Counted from the stretch's first letter, positions 36,602 to 49,151 are shown. The stretch is 64,000 nt of DNA from Aestuariibacter salexigens DSM 15300 (GCF_000429145.1 NZ_AUBH01000001.1:248001-312000); one strand, 5' to 3'. The notes: a model not told the origin generated them from the sequence alone. Numbers and translations: made by a program.

Positions 36602-37306
36602 ATGCGTGGGTTGCTGATCTGCATGATGGCACTACTACTCACCGGGTGCCTCGCATCACCGGACTGGTCCGATCCTTTTGCCTCTGTTATGAGCAATAAG
36701 GACGATGCAAAACCGTTGCCTGACAACATGCAGGTCAATGGCAGAACGTATACTCCAGATTCACGTGATCGCGCCAGGCATCAGCAGCAAGCCGTTACAC
36801 AAAGGCCTGTGTGGCGACAGCCGCAACATCGCTTCTACGCTGAGACAATGCATAAATCGCTGGCTGATTATGCTGAGCAGTTAGCTATGCAGCTGATTAA
36901 ACATGCGAATGGGATAAGTAGCGCCTCACGCATAGGCGTGGTGTCCTTTGTCGCATTTGATGCATCACTGCAGAACACGTCTGTAGTGGGCAATCAGTTG
37001 GCAGAATACACCATGGTGCAATTGCAACAACTTGGTGTGAATGTCGTGGACTTTAAACTGCAGGATGGCATTGCTGTAGGTCGTCATGGCGACATTGTGC
37101 TGAGTCGTGACGAAGATGATCTGGCCAACGAGCTGGCATTGGACTATGTGCTCACAGGCACCATGATTGAAAACCCCCGAGGTCTGACAATCAATGCCCG
37201 TATTGCTCATTTAGACAACAAACGTCTGGCATCAAGCGCGACCCTGCAGATCCCTCGTATCGTGGTAGAGCAGCTTATGCCCGATAGCTACGTGGCGGCT
37301 GACTAA
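36602..37306 (+). CDS. FlgO-like lipoprotein 3
   Basis: About 234 aa. ATG 36602 is preceded by AAGGAGA and gives MRGLLICMMALLLTGCLASP with lipobox LTGC. The FlgO domain occupies the last 150 residues: LADYAEQLAMQLIKHANG, IGVVSFVAFDASLQNTSVVGNQLAEYTMVQLQQLGVNVVDFK, DIVLSRDEDDLANELALDYVLTGTMIENPRGLTINARIAHLDNKRLASSA. It begins one base after paralogue 2, a coupled arrangement. The three proteins differ in linkers but share the domain, which suggests duplication and perhaps a hetero-oligomer. Confidence 0.8.
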   Translation: MRGLLICMMALLLTGCLASPDWSDPFASVMSNKDDAKPLPDNMQVNGRTYTPDSRDRARHQQQAVTQRPVWRQPQHRFYAETMHKSLADYAEQLAMQLIKHANGISSASRIGVVSFVAFDASLQNTSVVGNQLAEYTMVQLQQLGVNVVDFKLQDGIAVGRHGDIVLSRDEDDLANELALDYVLTGTMIENPRGLTINARIAHLDNKRLASSATLQIPRIVVEQLMPDSYVAAD

Positions 37307-37307
37307 T

Positions 37308-39317
37308 TTAACCCTGCTGCATTTTGCGCAGCGCTTTTATCAGGAAGCGGTTCGGATTTAGTGCATCTAATAACGGCGCCGTAAGCGGCAGCGGTTGACC
37401 GAGCATCTGACTGATGGTGAGCTGCGCCATCAGCGGCGCAGTGGTGAGCCCCCGTGAACCCAGCCCGGTGCAGACATACATGCCGGTCTTATTATCAGCT
37501 AACGGATAGGTATGTTGCGATCTGGCTTTATACAGCTCAGCATATTGCGACGTCTGGCTGTGCAAATCAGGTACGGCACCCACGATTGGCTGATGGTCGG
37601 GGACCGTGTTGCGTACCGATGCCCTTGCTTCGCCGTTGATATCAACGTTATCAAACCATTCGTTACCCTGCATAGCAGCGTGATGCGTAGTCATGTTGAC
37701 CTGTGTTTCCTGCGCACTCACGTCTGTGTTCATAGACCCTTTTACATAGGTGGAACCCATTGCATGCATGCCGTTTACCGCCGGAGTGAAGTAGCCTTTA
37801 TGACATAAAACACTCTTCAAAGGTGCAAGTGACGGCTGCGCTGGCACATGCTCTACCTGTCCGCGTACCGGTCGCATGGGTAAACCATCGAGGTGCATTA
37901 TCTCAGCGCTCTGTGCGCCAGTGGTCAGCACCACAGCATCAGCATGGGTTTTGTTGCCCTCTGCCGTCTGTAATCGCCAGAGGTCTCCCTCTTTTTGTAT
38001 ATAAGTTACTGTCTGCCCGAGTTGCAGCTCGCATAATCCCGTTGCCACTGCAGCGTCAACCAGTGCACGAACCAGGCTGGCTGGACTTATCCAGCCACCC
38101 ATAGGGATATGCAATGCGGCCTGCTCAAGCTGAACGCCGGCTAGTTGACTGGCCCTGCTTCTATCAACAATGCAGGCAAGCTCAGCAGGCCACAGACCCG
38201 ATGTGCTAATTTTATGTAACCTGTCATGCAAGGTGTCAGTGTGGGCAAGCTGTAGCACGCCACACCAGTCATACTCAAAGCTGATGCCGCGCTGCTCAAG
38301 ATGATCATAAAACCGTCTGGCGTGCAAAAAGCTTAGGGCCTGACACTGACTCATGGGGGAAAACTGCGCGTGAAGCTGCGGGTAGAAGCCCCCCACCAGA
38401 TTTCCCGATGCGCCGTCTGCGACATCTTGGCCCTGACTGATCAGCGTTATGGGTATGCCTTGCTGGGTCAGCAGATAGGCAATACAGGCACCCGCCAGTC
38501 CTGCACCGACAATAGTCGTGTTGGCTGGCTGTGGATAGTCAAACAGACGTTGATAGTATGCAAAATGCGTGGGCTCTGCGCCGTTACTGTCTTGTTCAGC
38601 CGGCAGTGTGCCTGCCAGCATATCGCGTTTTCTACCGAATCCAGGGCGCTTTTCAATCGTAAAGCCGGCATCACGCAGACCTCGTTTGACCACACCTGCG
38701 GCGGTAAAGGTTGCAAATGTCCCACCTGATTTAGTCAGCCTTCGCATTTGAGCGAACAGCTCTGGTTGCCACATCTGCGGGTTCTTAGATGGCGCAAAAC
38801 CGTCCAGATACCAGCAGTCTATAAGTCCATTTTGTGGTGCCTGCATATTTTCAAAGATTGCTATGGCATCGCCAAAATGCAGATCCAGTATGACCTTGCC
38901 ATTAGCAAAGGAAAGTCGATGGCAGCCAGCTATAGGCAAGGGGTATTGTGCAATTAACTGTGACGCTTCATGTTCTAATGTTGGCCAGTTGGCCAGCGCC
39001 TGGGCCAAGACCTCGCGCTCAATGGGAAATTTTTCCACGCTGATAAAGTGTAGGCGAGGCAAGTCGTCTACAGTGGGATGATGCAAATATGCCTGCAGTG
39101 TGACCAGAAAATTCAGGCCAGTGCCAAAGCCGGTTTCTGCAATCACAAAATTTTTAGCCTGGCATTGCAACCATCGGGCGGGTAGGTCATTGTTATTAAG
39201 GAACACGTATTGTGTTTCTTCAATCCCATTGGCATTGGAGAAGTACACGTCATCAAATTCGTCTGAAACGGGTGTTCCTTGCTGGTTAAAGTGGATCTGT
39301 GCCGGGCGTAAATTCAC
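37308..39317 (-). CDS. mnmC: Bifunctional tRNA mnm5s2U34 synthesis protein
   Basis: Completes 5-methylaminomethyl-2-thiouridine at tRNA position 34. The N-terminal half is the SAM-dependent methyltransferase (FDDVYFSNANGIEETQYVFL, then NFVIAETGFGTGLNFL); the C-terminal half, from about residue 260, is the FAD oxidoreductase with TIVGAGLAGACIAYLL and a late GLGSRGLTTAPLMAQL. The frame is open to 39410, but GTG 39317 (VNLRPAQIHFNQQGTPVS) aligns with the E. coli N-terminus; no clear ribosome site is seen. About 669 aa. Divergent from fabB, as in E. coli. Confidence 0.94.
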   Translation of the reverse strand: MNLRPAQIHFNQQGTPVSDEFDDVYFSNANGIEETQYVFLNNNDLPARWLQCQAKNFVIAETGFGTGLNFLVTLQAYLHHPTVDDLPRLHFISVEKFPIEREVLAQALANWPTLEHEASQLIAQYPLPIAGCHRLSFANGKVILDLHFGDAIAIFENMQAPQNGLIDCWYLDGFAPSKNPQMWQPELFAQMRRLTKSGGTFATFTAAGVVKRGLRDAGFTIEKRPGFGRKRDMLAGTLPAEQDSNGAEPTHFAYYQRLFDYPQPANTTIVGAGLAGACIAYLLTQQGIPITLISQGQDVADGASGNLVGGFYPQLHAQFSPMSQCQALSFLHARRFYDHLEQRGISFEYDWCGVLQLAHTDTLHDRLHKISTSGLWPAELACIVDRSRASQLAGVQLEQAALHIPMGGWISPASLVRALVDAAVATGLCELQLGQTVTYIQKEGDLWRLQTAEGNKTHADAVVLTTGAQSAEIMHLDGLPMRPVRGQVEHVPAQPSLAPLKSVLCHKGYFTPAVNGMHAMGSTYVKGSMNTDVSAQETQVNMTTHHAAMQGNEWFDNVDINGEARASVRNTVPDHQPIVGAVPDLHSQTSQYAELYKARSQHTYPLADNKTGMYVCTGLGSRGLTTAPLMAQLTISQMLGQPLPLTAPLLDALNPNRFLIKALRKMQQG

Positions 39318-39392
39318 AGTAAATAGATAGCTAATGATTTTGCTGCGTAGTGTAATGCAACTGACGCTTGACACAAAAATTTCACAAAGAGC

Positions 39393-39401
39393 GGACCAGT
39401 T
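39393..39401 (-). promoter_or_regulatory. FadR-like half-site upstream of fabB
   Basis: GGACCAGTT (reverse AACTGGTCC) matches one half of the FadR operator AACTGGTCNGACCAGTT; the other half (GCTCTTTG) matches poorly. FadR activates fabB in E. coli, so the location 54 bp before fabB is sensible, but the evidence is weak. Confidence 0.25.
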
Positions 39402-39454
39402 AGTCGTCAATAATCGTTATCCTATGCGGCGTTAAAATAGATGAAGGTGCAACA

Positions 39455-40669
39455 ATGAGAAGAGCTGTTATAACCGGGATGGGCATCGTGTCGAGTATCG
39501 GTGTCGATCAACAAGAGGTTTTACAGTCATTAAAAGCGGGTAAGTCAGGCATTACACATTCTGACCAGTTCGCTGAGATGGGACTTCGCAGTCAGGTTTG
39601 GGGTGATATCGACATTGATATCACTGAACACATTGACCGTAAAACCCTGCGTTTCATGGGGAACGCGGCAGCCTATGCCTACATTGCGATGCAGCAGGCA
39701 GTAAAAGATGCCAACCTCAGTGAAGAACAAATTAGTAATCCTCGAGTAGGTATTATTGCCGGCTCAGGTGGCGCATCGTCTGAAAATCAGGTGCTATCTG
39801 CTGACATCATGCGTGAAAAAGGCGTTAAGCGCATGGGGCCTTACATGGTTACACGCTGCATGGCCAATACTGTGTCAGCCTGTCTGGCGACGCCGTTCAA
39901 AATTAAAGGCACCAACTATTCGATTGCCTCAGCCTGTGCGACCAGCGCACATTGTATCGGCAATGCAATGGAGCTTATTCAGCTAGGTAAGCAGGATATG
40001 GTGTTTGCCGGTGGTGGCGAAGAGTTGCATTGGTCACTGTCTGCGCAATTCGATGCGATGGGCGCACTGTCCAGTCGCTACAATGACGATCCAACTAAGG
40101 CATCACGGACTTATGACGCGAACCGCGACGGCTTTGTGAGTTCTGGCGGTGGCGGCATGGTGGTCGTAGAAGAGTTGGAACATGCGTTGGCCAGAGGGGC
40201 GAAAATTTACGCTGAGGTCGTTGGTTACGGTGCCACTTCCGACGGTGCCGACATGGTTGCCCCGTCTGGCGAGGGCGCGGTGCGCTGTATGCAGATGGCG
40301 ATGCAGGGCGTAAATGATCCAATCGATTATCTGAATACCCATGGCACATCTACACCCGTCGGTGACGTCAAAGAGTTGCAGGCGATCCGTGAAGTATTTG
40401 GTGATGCGGTTCCTCCCATTAGTGCAACTAAATCGCTGACCGGGCACGCGCTGGGCGCCGCAGGGGTAAACGAGGCGATTTACAGCTTGCTAATGATGCA
40501 GCACGGATTTATCGCCCCATCAATCAATGTTGAGACCGTTGATGAACAGGCACAAGGGTTGGATATAGTGACTGAGGCGAGGGACGCGCAGTTGAATACC
40601 GTCATGTCCAACAGCTTCGGCTTTGGTGGCACAAATGCGACCTTAGTGTTCAAACGATATACCGGTTAA
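39455..40669 (+). CDS. fabB: 3-oxoacyl-ACP synthase I
   Basis: Elongating condensing enzyme of type II fatty acid synthesis, needed for unsaturated fatty acids. 404 aa. Marks: [16 protein letters not shown], the nucleophile in [13 protein letters not shown] (Cys near residue 163), [11 protein letters not shown] (His near 298), [12 protein letters not shown] (His near 333) and the terminal [15 protein letters not shown]. The FabB rather than FabF branch is indicated by length and by the neighbourhood mnmC-fabB. Its stop codon overlaps the convergent Crp-like stop. Confidence 0.96.
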   Translation: MRRAVITGMGIVSSIGVDQQEVLQSLKAGKSGITHSDQFAEMGLRSQVWGDIDIDITEHIDRKTLRFMGNAAAYAYIAMQQAVKDANLSEEQISNPRVGIIAGSGGASSENQVLSADIMREKGVKRMGPYMVTRCMANTVSACLATPFKIKGTNYSIASACATSAHCIGNAMELIQLGKQDMVFAGGGEELHWSLSAQFDAMGALSSRYNDDPTKASRTYDANRDGFVSSGGGGMVVVEELEHALARGAKIYAEVVGYGATSDGADMVAPSGEGAVRCMQMAMQGVNDPIDYLNTHGTSTPVGDVKELQAIREVFGDAVPPISATKSLTGHALGAAGVNEAIYSLLMMQHGFIAPSINVETVDEQAQGLDIVTEARDAQLNTVMSNSFGFGGTNATLVFKRYTG

Positions 40670-41358
40670 TATTCAATTTCCTTTTGTAATCTGTCGGGCG
40701 CGTTAATAGTAATGCGCCCGTATTTTATCTCTATCAAACACTCTTCTTTCATTTCCTGAAGCAGTTTATTGACAGTTTGACGGGACGTATTCAGCATGCG
40801 CGCCAGCGTCTCCTGGGATACGTTAACGGTTTGCGGCGAGGCCGTCAGTGGCTGTGCACCGAAGTTGTCTGCCAATAATATCAGTCTTCTGGCCAACTGT
40901 TGCCGAAGCGACAGCGCTGAGGTTTCGTCAATGATTGAGAATGCAGCCCGGATCCTCTGGCACAGCAGTTTCATAAAATGTGGGTATAACTCAGGGTGGC
41001 TTTTCAACAGTTTGTGAAACGCACTGGTGGGCAGGACTAGCACCTGACTGTCAGTCTCGGCATAGGCATCGTGGGTGCGAGGTAGTCCGTCAAACAGGGA
41101 AATTTCACCAAACCAGGTACCAACCTGCAGGTAAGTCAGCACCATTTCCTTGCCATCACTATTGACGTTACTGATTCGAATTCTCCCTTTCAATACGGCA
41201 TACAGGCCCTCTGCCTCGTCATGGCGAGCATGTAGCTGTTGTCCAGCTTTGAGCTGTTTGGTGTGACACAGTGCCACCAGATCATTCACCGCCTTGTCGG
41301 GCAGCTGTGCAAACCAGGGGTTTGCAGCAAAAAGTGCATTGAATGGAGAAATTGTCAT
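40666..41358 (-). CDS. Crp/Fnr family transcription regulator
   Basis: A 230-aa regulator. Residues about 10-125 form the cNMP-binding-type beta roll ([47 protein letters not shown]) and residues about 155-225 a winged helix with [24 protein letters not shown]. The effector pocket keeps [16 protein letters not shown] but differs from true CRP, so the ligand cannot be named. No FNR-type N-terminal Cys cluster. Divergent from the aldolase-family gene, which it may control. Confidence 0.9.
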   Translation of the reverse strand: MTISPFNALFAANPWFAQLPDKAVNDLVALCHTKQLKAGQQLHARHDEAEGLYAVLKGRIRISNVNSDGKEMVLTYLQVGTWFGEISLFDGLPRTHDAYAETDSQVLVLPTSAFHKLLKSHPELYPHFMKLLCQRIRAAFSIIDETSALSLRQQLARRLILLADNFGAQPLTASPQTVNVSQETLARMLNTSRQTVNKLLQEMKEECLIEIKYGRITINAPDRLQKEIEY

Positions 41359-41410
41359 AGATTGTCAAATTGGCGACAGTTAAGAAGCAAAGTGTAGCGT
41401 ACAGTGCAGA

Positions 41411-41423
41411 GTAATTTCATTAC
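41411..41423. promoter_or_regulatory. Small palindrome in the Crp-like/aldolase divergent region
   Basis: GTAAT-TTC-ATTAC, a 13-bp inverted repeat between the divergent starts at 41358 and 41469. It could be an operator for the adjacent Crp/Fnr-type protein. The arms do not match the CRP consensus TGTGA/TCACA. Confidence 0.3.
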
Positions 41424-41468
41424 AATTCAGCAGGTCTGATGGTTTGTCAGACAAGCGCAGGGGGCTAC

Positions 41469-42227
41469 ATGTCAGTACAAAGCGTTAAACAACAGGTGTC
41501 TGAACAGGAATGGCAGGCGAGAGTGGATCTTGCCGCTTGTTATCGAATGGTCGCCCATTATGGCTGGGATGACCTGATCTTCACCCATATCTCCGCTCGT
41601 GTCCCAGGTCCCGAGCACCATTTCCTGATCAATCCTTACGGCATGTTGTTTGAAGAGGTCACTGCGTCGAGTCTGGTGAAGGTAGATCTACAGGGTAACA
41701 AGGTCATGGAGTCAGACTATGACATCAATCCTGCTGGCTTTACCATCCACAGCGCTGTGCATGAGGCCAGAGAGGATGCAAAATGCGTAATGCATTTGCA
41801 CACCAATGCCGGCGTGGCGGTATCAGTGCTTGAAAAAGGTTTACAACCCTACAGCCAACAGTCACTTTTCGCGCTCAGTTCATTGTCTTATCATGACTAT
41901 GAAGGAGTTGCCCTCAATCCTGATGAGAAGCTGCGCCTGGTCGCTGATTTGGGCGACACCAATTTTATGATCCTGCGAAATCACGGTTTACTGACCTGTG
42001 CGGACACCATTCCCGATGCGTTTCTTGGCATGTATATCCTGCAGCGCTCCAGTGAAATTCAATTGCAGGCACAGGCCGCTGGCGAGCCATTAGTGAGCAT
42101 TCCAAAGCCGATTCTGGATGGCATTCAGGCGCAGGCAAAACAAGTCACTAAATCTGTCGGAGGTGCCTTGGCATGGCCTGGGATCCTGCGTAAATGCCAC
42201 CGACTCGATCCAGGGTTTGCTGAATAA
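41469..42227 (+). CDS. Class II aldolase/adducin family protein
   Basis: Zinc-dependent aldolase-fold protein of about 252 aa. Marks: YRMVAHYGWDDLIFTHISARVPG, FLINPYGMLFEEVTASSLVKVD, FTIHSAVHEAREDAKCVMHLHTNAGVAVS with the His-x-His zinc ligands, and RNHGLLTCADTIPDAF with the third His. ATG 41469 follows CAGGGGG; the frame open from 41439 adds only 10 unconserved residues. The family includes fuculose-phosphate aldolase and adducin-like decarboxylases; the substrate is not clear. It is followed 3 bp later by an alpha/beta hydrolase, so they form an operon. Confidence 0.86.
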   Translation: MSVQSVKQQVSEQEWQARVDLAACYRMVAHYGWDDLIFTHISARVPGPEHHFLINPYGMLFEEVTASSLVKVDLQGNKVMESDYDINPAGFTIHSAVHEAREDAKCVMHLHTNAGVAVSVLEKGLQPYSQQSLFALSSLSYHDYEGVALNPDEKLRLVADLGDTNFMILRNHGLLTCADTIPDAFLGMYILQRSSEIQLQAQAAGEPLVSIPKPILDGIQAQAKQVTKSVGGALAWPGILRKCHRLDPGFAE

Positions 42228-42230
42228 ACC

Positions 42231-43106
42231 GTGACGGCAAAATCGTTACAGGACTACCAGCAGTCTGCAAAATTCTCGCAGCTGTGCGGACACCGTATTG
42301 CCCACTGGCATGAGGGAAAGGGCAAGGATGTATTGTTCATCCACGGTTTTCCCAGTGCCAGTTGGGATTGGTATCAACAGTGGCAGACGCTATCAAACGA
42401 CTATCGATTGCATGCGCTGGATCTGCTTGGCTTTGGTCTGTCTGATAAACCACTTCCATATCAGTACAGTCTTGCCGAACAGGCGGATATCGTGACGGCG
42501 CTGCTGCAAGAACAAAAAATCGATAGTGTCGACATCATTGCCCATGATTATGGTGTGTCTGTGGCTCAGGAACTACTGGCACGGCAACAGCAGGGCAGCC
42601 TTGCCTGTCATATTTCATCCATTTGCTTTCTTAATGGTGGATTGTTTAGTGAAAGCCACCGTCCGCTACTAAAACAAAAGCTGCTTAAAAGTAAACTTGG
42701 CACATTGATGGCGAGTTTTTTGCGAAAAGGTAGTCTGAAAAGCAGTTTTACCCGGATCTTTGGCGCCAACACACCGCCATCGGATACCGAAATCGATGTG
42801 CTGTGGACGTTACTACGTGAAAATAACGGGCATCTGGTGATGCCATCTCTGCTTTCATATCTTGATGAACGAGCTGAGAAACGCGATGGGTGGGTACAGG
42901 CAATGCAACAAACAGACATTCCACTGGCGTTTATCAACGGTGTCGAGGATCCCATCTCTGGCGGCCATATGCTGGAACGATTCAGCGAACTGTTGCCCGA
43001 CAAGGAAACCAAAGCACTGCCGGTCGGTCATTACCCCCAGTTGGAAGCGCCTGAAAATGTCAGCCGCCTTTTTGCACTCTGGTTAGCGAATAAGACATTA
43101 TCTTAA
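42231..43106 (+). CDS. Alpha/beta hydrolase (haloalkane dehalogenase/epoxide hydrolase-like)
   Basis: A 291-aa hydrolase. VLFIHGFPSASWDWYQQW carries the oxyanion HGFP, LLGFGLSDKP is the next loop, and DIIAHDYGVSVAQEL has Asp in the nucleophile elbow (H-D-Y-G), as in dehalogenase and epoxide hydrolase types rather than Ser esterases. Acid residue in INGVEDPISG and the His in LPVGHYPQLEAPE complete the triad. GTG 42231 begins 3 bp after the aldolase-family stop. Substrate not known. Confidence 0.87.
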   Translation: MTAKSLQDYQQSAKFSQLCGHRIAHWHEGKGKDVLFIHGFPSASWDWYQQWQTLSNDYRLHALDLLGFGLSDKPLPYQYSLAEQADIVTALLQEQKIDSVDIIAHDYGVSVAQELLARQQQGSLACHISSICFLNGGLFSESHRPLLKQKLLKSKLGTLMASFLRKGSLKSSFTRIFGANTPPSDTEIDVLWTLLRENNGHLVMPSLLSYLDERAEKRDGWVQAMQQTDIPLAFINGVEDPISGGHMLERFSELLPDKETKALPVGHYPQLEAPENVSRLFALWLANKTLS

Positions 43107-43176
43107 GCGTTGTGCATTTCAAGCGTTTTACAGGCGTGGCATAATCGCGCTTTTGACCCTGGCTGCTCTATTCACA

Positions 43177-44295
43177 ATGCGCATTCTGTATGATGACAAC
43201 ATGCCCTATGGCGATATTTTCTTTAATGAATTAGGGCAGGCGACAGCGTTTAATCATCGACATCTGCGTGCTGAGGATCTTAATGACGTTGATGCACTGC
43301 TGGTGCGTTCGACCACTAAAGTCGATAGCGCGTTGTTACAGTACGCCACCAGACTTCGCTATGTGGCCACTGCCACGGCGGGCATAAATCACCTTGATAC
43401 CCATCTTCTGGAACAACGGGAAATAAGTTGGGGACATGCCGGTGGTTGTAATGCAACAGCCGTGGCTGAATATGTCATCAGCGCCATACTGGCACTGAGC
43501 GATGACGTTGAGGAATTAACACATAAAACCATTGGCATCGTTGGTGCAGGCCATGTAGGTAGCCAGCTTGCTGCTAAGCTTGAGGCATTAAACTTAACCT
43601 ATAAGTTGTACGATCCTCCTTTGCGCAGAGCAGGGGATTGCCGCCATTTCGCCTCATTTGAAGACATACTGCAGTGCGATATTATCAGCCTACACGTGCC
43701 ATTGAATCGTGATGGGCAGGACAAAACGCTGCATATGTTTAACGAGGCGGTGCTGGCATCGCTGCGACCAGATCAGGTACTGATTAACGCTGCACGTGGT
43801 GAAGTAGTAGACAATGCAGCCGCGCTAAGGCTACTGGAGAAAGGCAAGTCTTTGAATCTGGTCCTGGACGTGTGGGAAAATGAGCCTGACATCCTGATGC
43901 CGCTGGTACCTTTTACGCGTTTTTCTACCGCACATATCGCAGGTCATACACTGGAAGGTAAGGCAAAAGGTACGTTTATGCTCTATCAGCAGCTGTGCCG
44001 ACTGATGTCGCGCGAGCCAACGCAAACGCTGGATAAACACTTACCAGTCTGGCCGCATCATGTCGATAAGCTGCCAGAGTTGTCCGACTTAGGTCTAATC
44101 AGGCACTTAGCGTTTTGCATGTATGATATACGCCAGGATAGCAAGCGTTTCCGGGCATCGGTAACCGGGCCAGAACCGTTCAGTTATATGCGTAAACATT
44201 ACCCAATTCGTCGGGAATTTTCGGCGTGTCGGGTAAATGCTGGAAATTCGCCTGAATCACAGGCAATCTACCGGCTCGGTTTTTCAGCCGCCTGA
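43177..44295 (+). CDS. pdxB: Erythronate-4-phosphate dehydrogenase
   Basis: NAD-dependent oxidation of 4-phosphoerythronate, the second step of DXP-dependent pyridoxal phosphate synthesis. ATG 43177 (MRILYDDNMPYGDIFF) matches the PdxB N-terminus; the frame open from 43153 adds 8 residues. Marks: LLVRSTTKVDSALL, GHAGGCNATAVAEYVISAIL, IGIVGAGHVGSQLAAKLEAL (Rossmann), INAARGEVVDNAAALRLL and AHIAGHTLEGKAKGT. About 372 aa. The pdxB-asd order agrees with the E. coli pdxB-usg region. Confidence 0.95.
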   Translation: MRILYDDNMPYGDIFFNELGQATAFNHRHLRAEDLNDVDALLVRSTTKVDSALLQYATRLRYVATATAGINHLDTHLLEQREISWGHAGGCNATAVAEYVISAILALSDDVEELTHKTIGIVGAGHVGSQLAAKLEALNLTYKLYDPPLRRAGDCRHFASFEDILQCDIISLHVPLNRDGQDKTLHMFNEAVLASLRPDQVLINAARGEVVDNAAALRLLEKGKSLNLVLDVWENEPDILMPLVPFTRFSTAHIAGHTLEGKAKGTFMLYQQLCRLMSREPTQTLDKHLPVWPHHVDKLPELSDLGLIRHLAFCMYDIRQDSKRFRASVTGPEPFSYMRKHYPIRREFSACRVNAGNSPESQAIYRLGFSAA

Positions 44296-44345
44296 CGCGT
44301 CGCGGCTCAATTTAAAACACATTATTTTCTAAGGAGTAACCTTAC

Positions 44346-45362
44346 ATGTCTCAAGCCTTTGATGTTGCGGTTCTTGGTGCAACGGGGTTAGTTGGCCAGA
44401 CAATGATCGACATTCTCGAGGAACGCAAGTTTCCAATTAACAGGCTTTATCCCTTGGCCAGTAAACGCTCAGCGGGTGGCAAGGTGACATTTAAAGGTGA
44501 AGACATCACTGTGCTCGACGCCGATGAATTTGACTGGGGACAGGTGCAATTCGGCTTCTTTTCGGCGGGTGGCTCGGTGTCAGAGAAATTTGCCCCTCTC
44601 GCCGCCGAAGCAGGATGTGTGGTGATAGACAATACCTCACAATTTCGTTACGAGCCGGATATTCCATTGGTGGTGCCGGAAGTTAATGCCCACGCCCTGG
44701 CAGATTTCAGAAATAGAAACATTATTGCCAATCCCAATTGTTCGACAATCCAGATGATGGTGGCGCTAAAACCCATTCAGGATGCCGTAGGTATAGATAG
44801 AATCAACGTTGCAACCTACCAATCCGTTTCTGGTGCAGGTAAATCTGCAATGGATGCGCTGGCACGTCAGGTTGCCGATTTGATGAACGGACGTGAAAAC
44901 CAAGATGACGCGTTTAGCCGTCAGATTGCATTCAATGTGATCCCACAGATTGATGTGTTTCTGGATAACGATTACACCAAGGAAGAAATGAAAATGGTGT
45001 GGGAAACACAGAAAATCATGGGCGATGAGTCCATTCGGGTAAATGCTACGGCTGTGCGTGTGCCGGTGTTCTATGGTCATGCCGAAGCCATTCATATTGA
45101 AACCCGTCAGCCAATAGATGCTGAAGACGTTAAGCGCTTATTGGCAAACGCGCCGGGCATCACGCTGTATGAAGAGCGTGAAGCATTTCCTACTCAGGTA
45201 AGCAGTGCCAGTGGCAATGATTCGGTGCATGTTGGCAGGGTAAGAAATGATATTAGTCACCCTAATGGTATTAACCTTTGGGTGGTCTCTGACAATATCA
45301 GGAAAGGCGCAGCAACTAACAGCGTACAGATCGCTGAAGCGCTGCTAAAAGACTACTATTAA
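44346..45362 (+). CDS. asd: Aspartate-semialdehyde dehydrogenase (pdxB-linked type)
   Basis: Reduces aspartyl phosphate to aspartate semialdehyde for Lys, Met, Thr and DAP synthesis. 338 aa. Marks: VAVLGATGLVGQTMIDIL, FFSAGGSVSEKFAPLAA, the active-site IIANPNCSTIQMMVALKPI (Cys near residue 133) and RVPVFYGHAEAIHIE with the catalytic His. The catalytic Cys is present, unlike the inactive E. coli Usg found in the same gene position. ATG 44346 follows AAGGAGT. Followed by a large hairpin. Confidence 0.93.
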   Translation: MSQAFDVAVLGATGLVGQTMIDILEERKFPINRLYPLASKRSAGGKVTFKGEDITVLDADEFDWGQVQFGFFSAGGSVSEKFAPLAAEAGCVVIDNTSQFRYEPDIPLVVPEVNAHALADFRNRNIIANPNCSTIQMMVALKPIQDAVGIDRINVATYQSVSGAGKSAMDALARQVADLMNGRENQDDAFSRQIAFNVIPQIDVFLDNDYTKEEMKMVWETQKIMGDESIRVNATAVRVPVFYGHAEAIHIETRQPIDAEDVKRLLANAPGITLYEEREAFPTQVSSASGNDSVHVGRVRNDISHPNGINLWVVSDNIRKGAATNSVQIAEALLKDYY

Positions 45363-45385
45363 GCTGTGCCTAAACGTTTAGTCGC

Positions 45386-45428
45386 TGGCGTCGATAATAT
45401 CTGTTAGTGGATATTAACATCGACGCCA
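45386..45428. other. Long imperfect hairpin between asd and fimV
   Basis: Arms TGGCGTCGAT-AATATC (45386-45401) and GATATT-aac-ATCGACGCCA (45410-45428) pair over 16 bp with one 3-nt bulge and an 8-nt loop. No T-run follows on the plus strand, so it is not a standard intrinsic terminator. A perfect 10-bp palindrome TAAACGTTTA lies just before it (45371-45380). Confidence 0.55.
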
Positions 45429-45457
45429 TTTCGTAATGTTTGCCCGTATAGATCATT

Positions 45458-45592
45458 ATGCGGGTGTGGTTTATAGTTATCTTTGCGCTAGCGTCCTTGA
45501 TGGAACAACTTTTGCTAATTGATATGTTGGAAAGCGATAAACCCGCTCAGCAATACGTTGTGTCAGAGCATGCAACGACAAAAACTAAATAA
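45458..45592 (+). CDS. Possible small membrane/exported peptide (44 aa)
   Basis: ATG 45458 opens a 44-codon frame starting MRVWFIVIFALASLMEQLL, a hydrophobic helix with a basic start, and ending in a polar tail (VSEHATTKTK). It stops 21 bp before fimV. No ribosome site is evident, so it may be a chance frame, but the signal-like N-terminus is suggestive. No family recognised. Confidence 0.3.
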   Translation: MRVWFIVIFALASLMEQLLLIDMLESDKPAQQYVVSEHATTKTK

Positions 45593-45613
45593 ACAGGGCT
45601 GATAAGGATAGGA

Positions 45614-48859
<3,246 letters not shown>

Positions 48860-48940
48860 TTGCCCCAATGCGTCATGCTGACTCCCCGTAATACGTCATG
48901 CCGCATCATCTAATAGTCATGCCGTACTCCACACACCGTC

Positions 48941-48961
48941 ATGCCGTACTAGGTACGGCAT
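48941..48961. repeat. REP-like hairpin (ATGCCGTAC/GTACGGCAT)
   Basis: Perfect 9-bp arms with loop TAG, 82 bp after the fimV stop. Related partial GTCATGCCG motifs lie just before it (48889-48926). It may also terminate fimV transcription. Confidence 0.75.
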
Positions 48962-48991
48962 CTACTCTTTTCGACCTCTTGCCTCAATTCA

Positions 48992-49074
48992 ACATCGGTT
49001 GCGCAAAAGCCTGACTGAAGCTCCACAGTCGCTCACTGCGTTCGCTCCGTTGTCTTCGCCGTCAGGTTTTGCAC
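48992..49074. repeat. Intergenic repeat family copy B (83 bp)
   Basis: Nearly identical to copy A (28900-28982) with only scattered substitutions. It is bounded by the inverted ends GCAAAAGCCTGAC and GTCAGGTTTTGC. A REP-like hairpin precedes both copies by a similar distance. Confidence 0.8.
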
Positions 49075-49081
49075 GGTAGTC

Positions 49082-49135
49082 ATGCCGTACTTGGTACGGC
49101 ATCCAGATTCCGGTCTATCGCTGCGCGATAACCGG
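49082..49135. repeat. Double-hairpin REP-like module
   Basis: Two adjacent palindromes: ATGCCGTAC-TTG-GTACGGCAT (49082-49102) and CCGGT-c-TATCGC-tgc-GCGATA-ACCGG (49110-49135). The same two-hairpin module recurs at 50032-50085 on the other side of the dioxygenase gene. Confidence 0.75.
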
Positions 49136-49151
49136 AACGACGTAGGAGAGG

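Noticed and set aside
41411-41423. Same operator family as the glgP palindromes
   Set aside because: GTAATTTCATTAC shares the AT-rich look but the arm sequence and spacing differ, so grouping is not supported.
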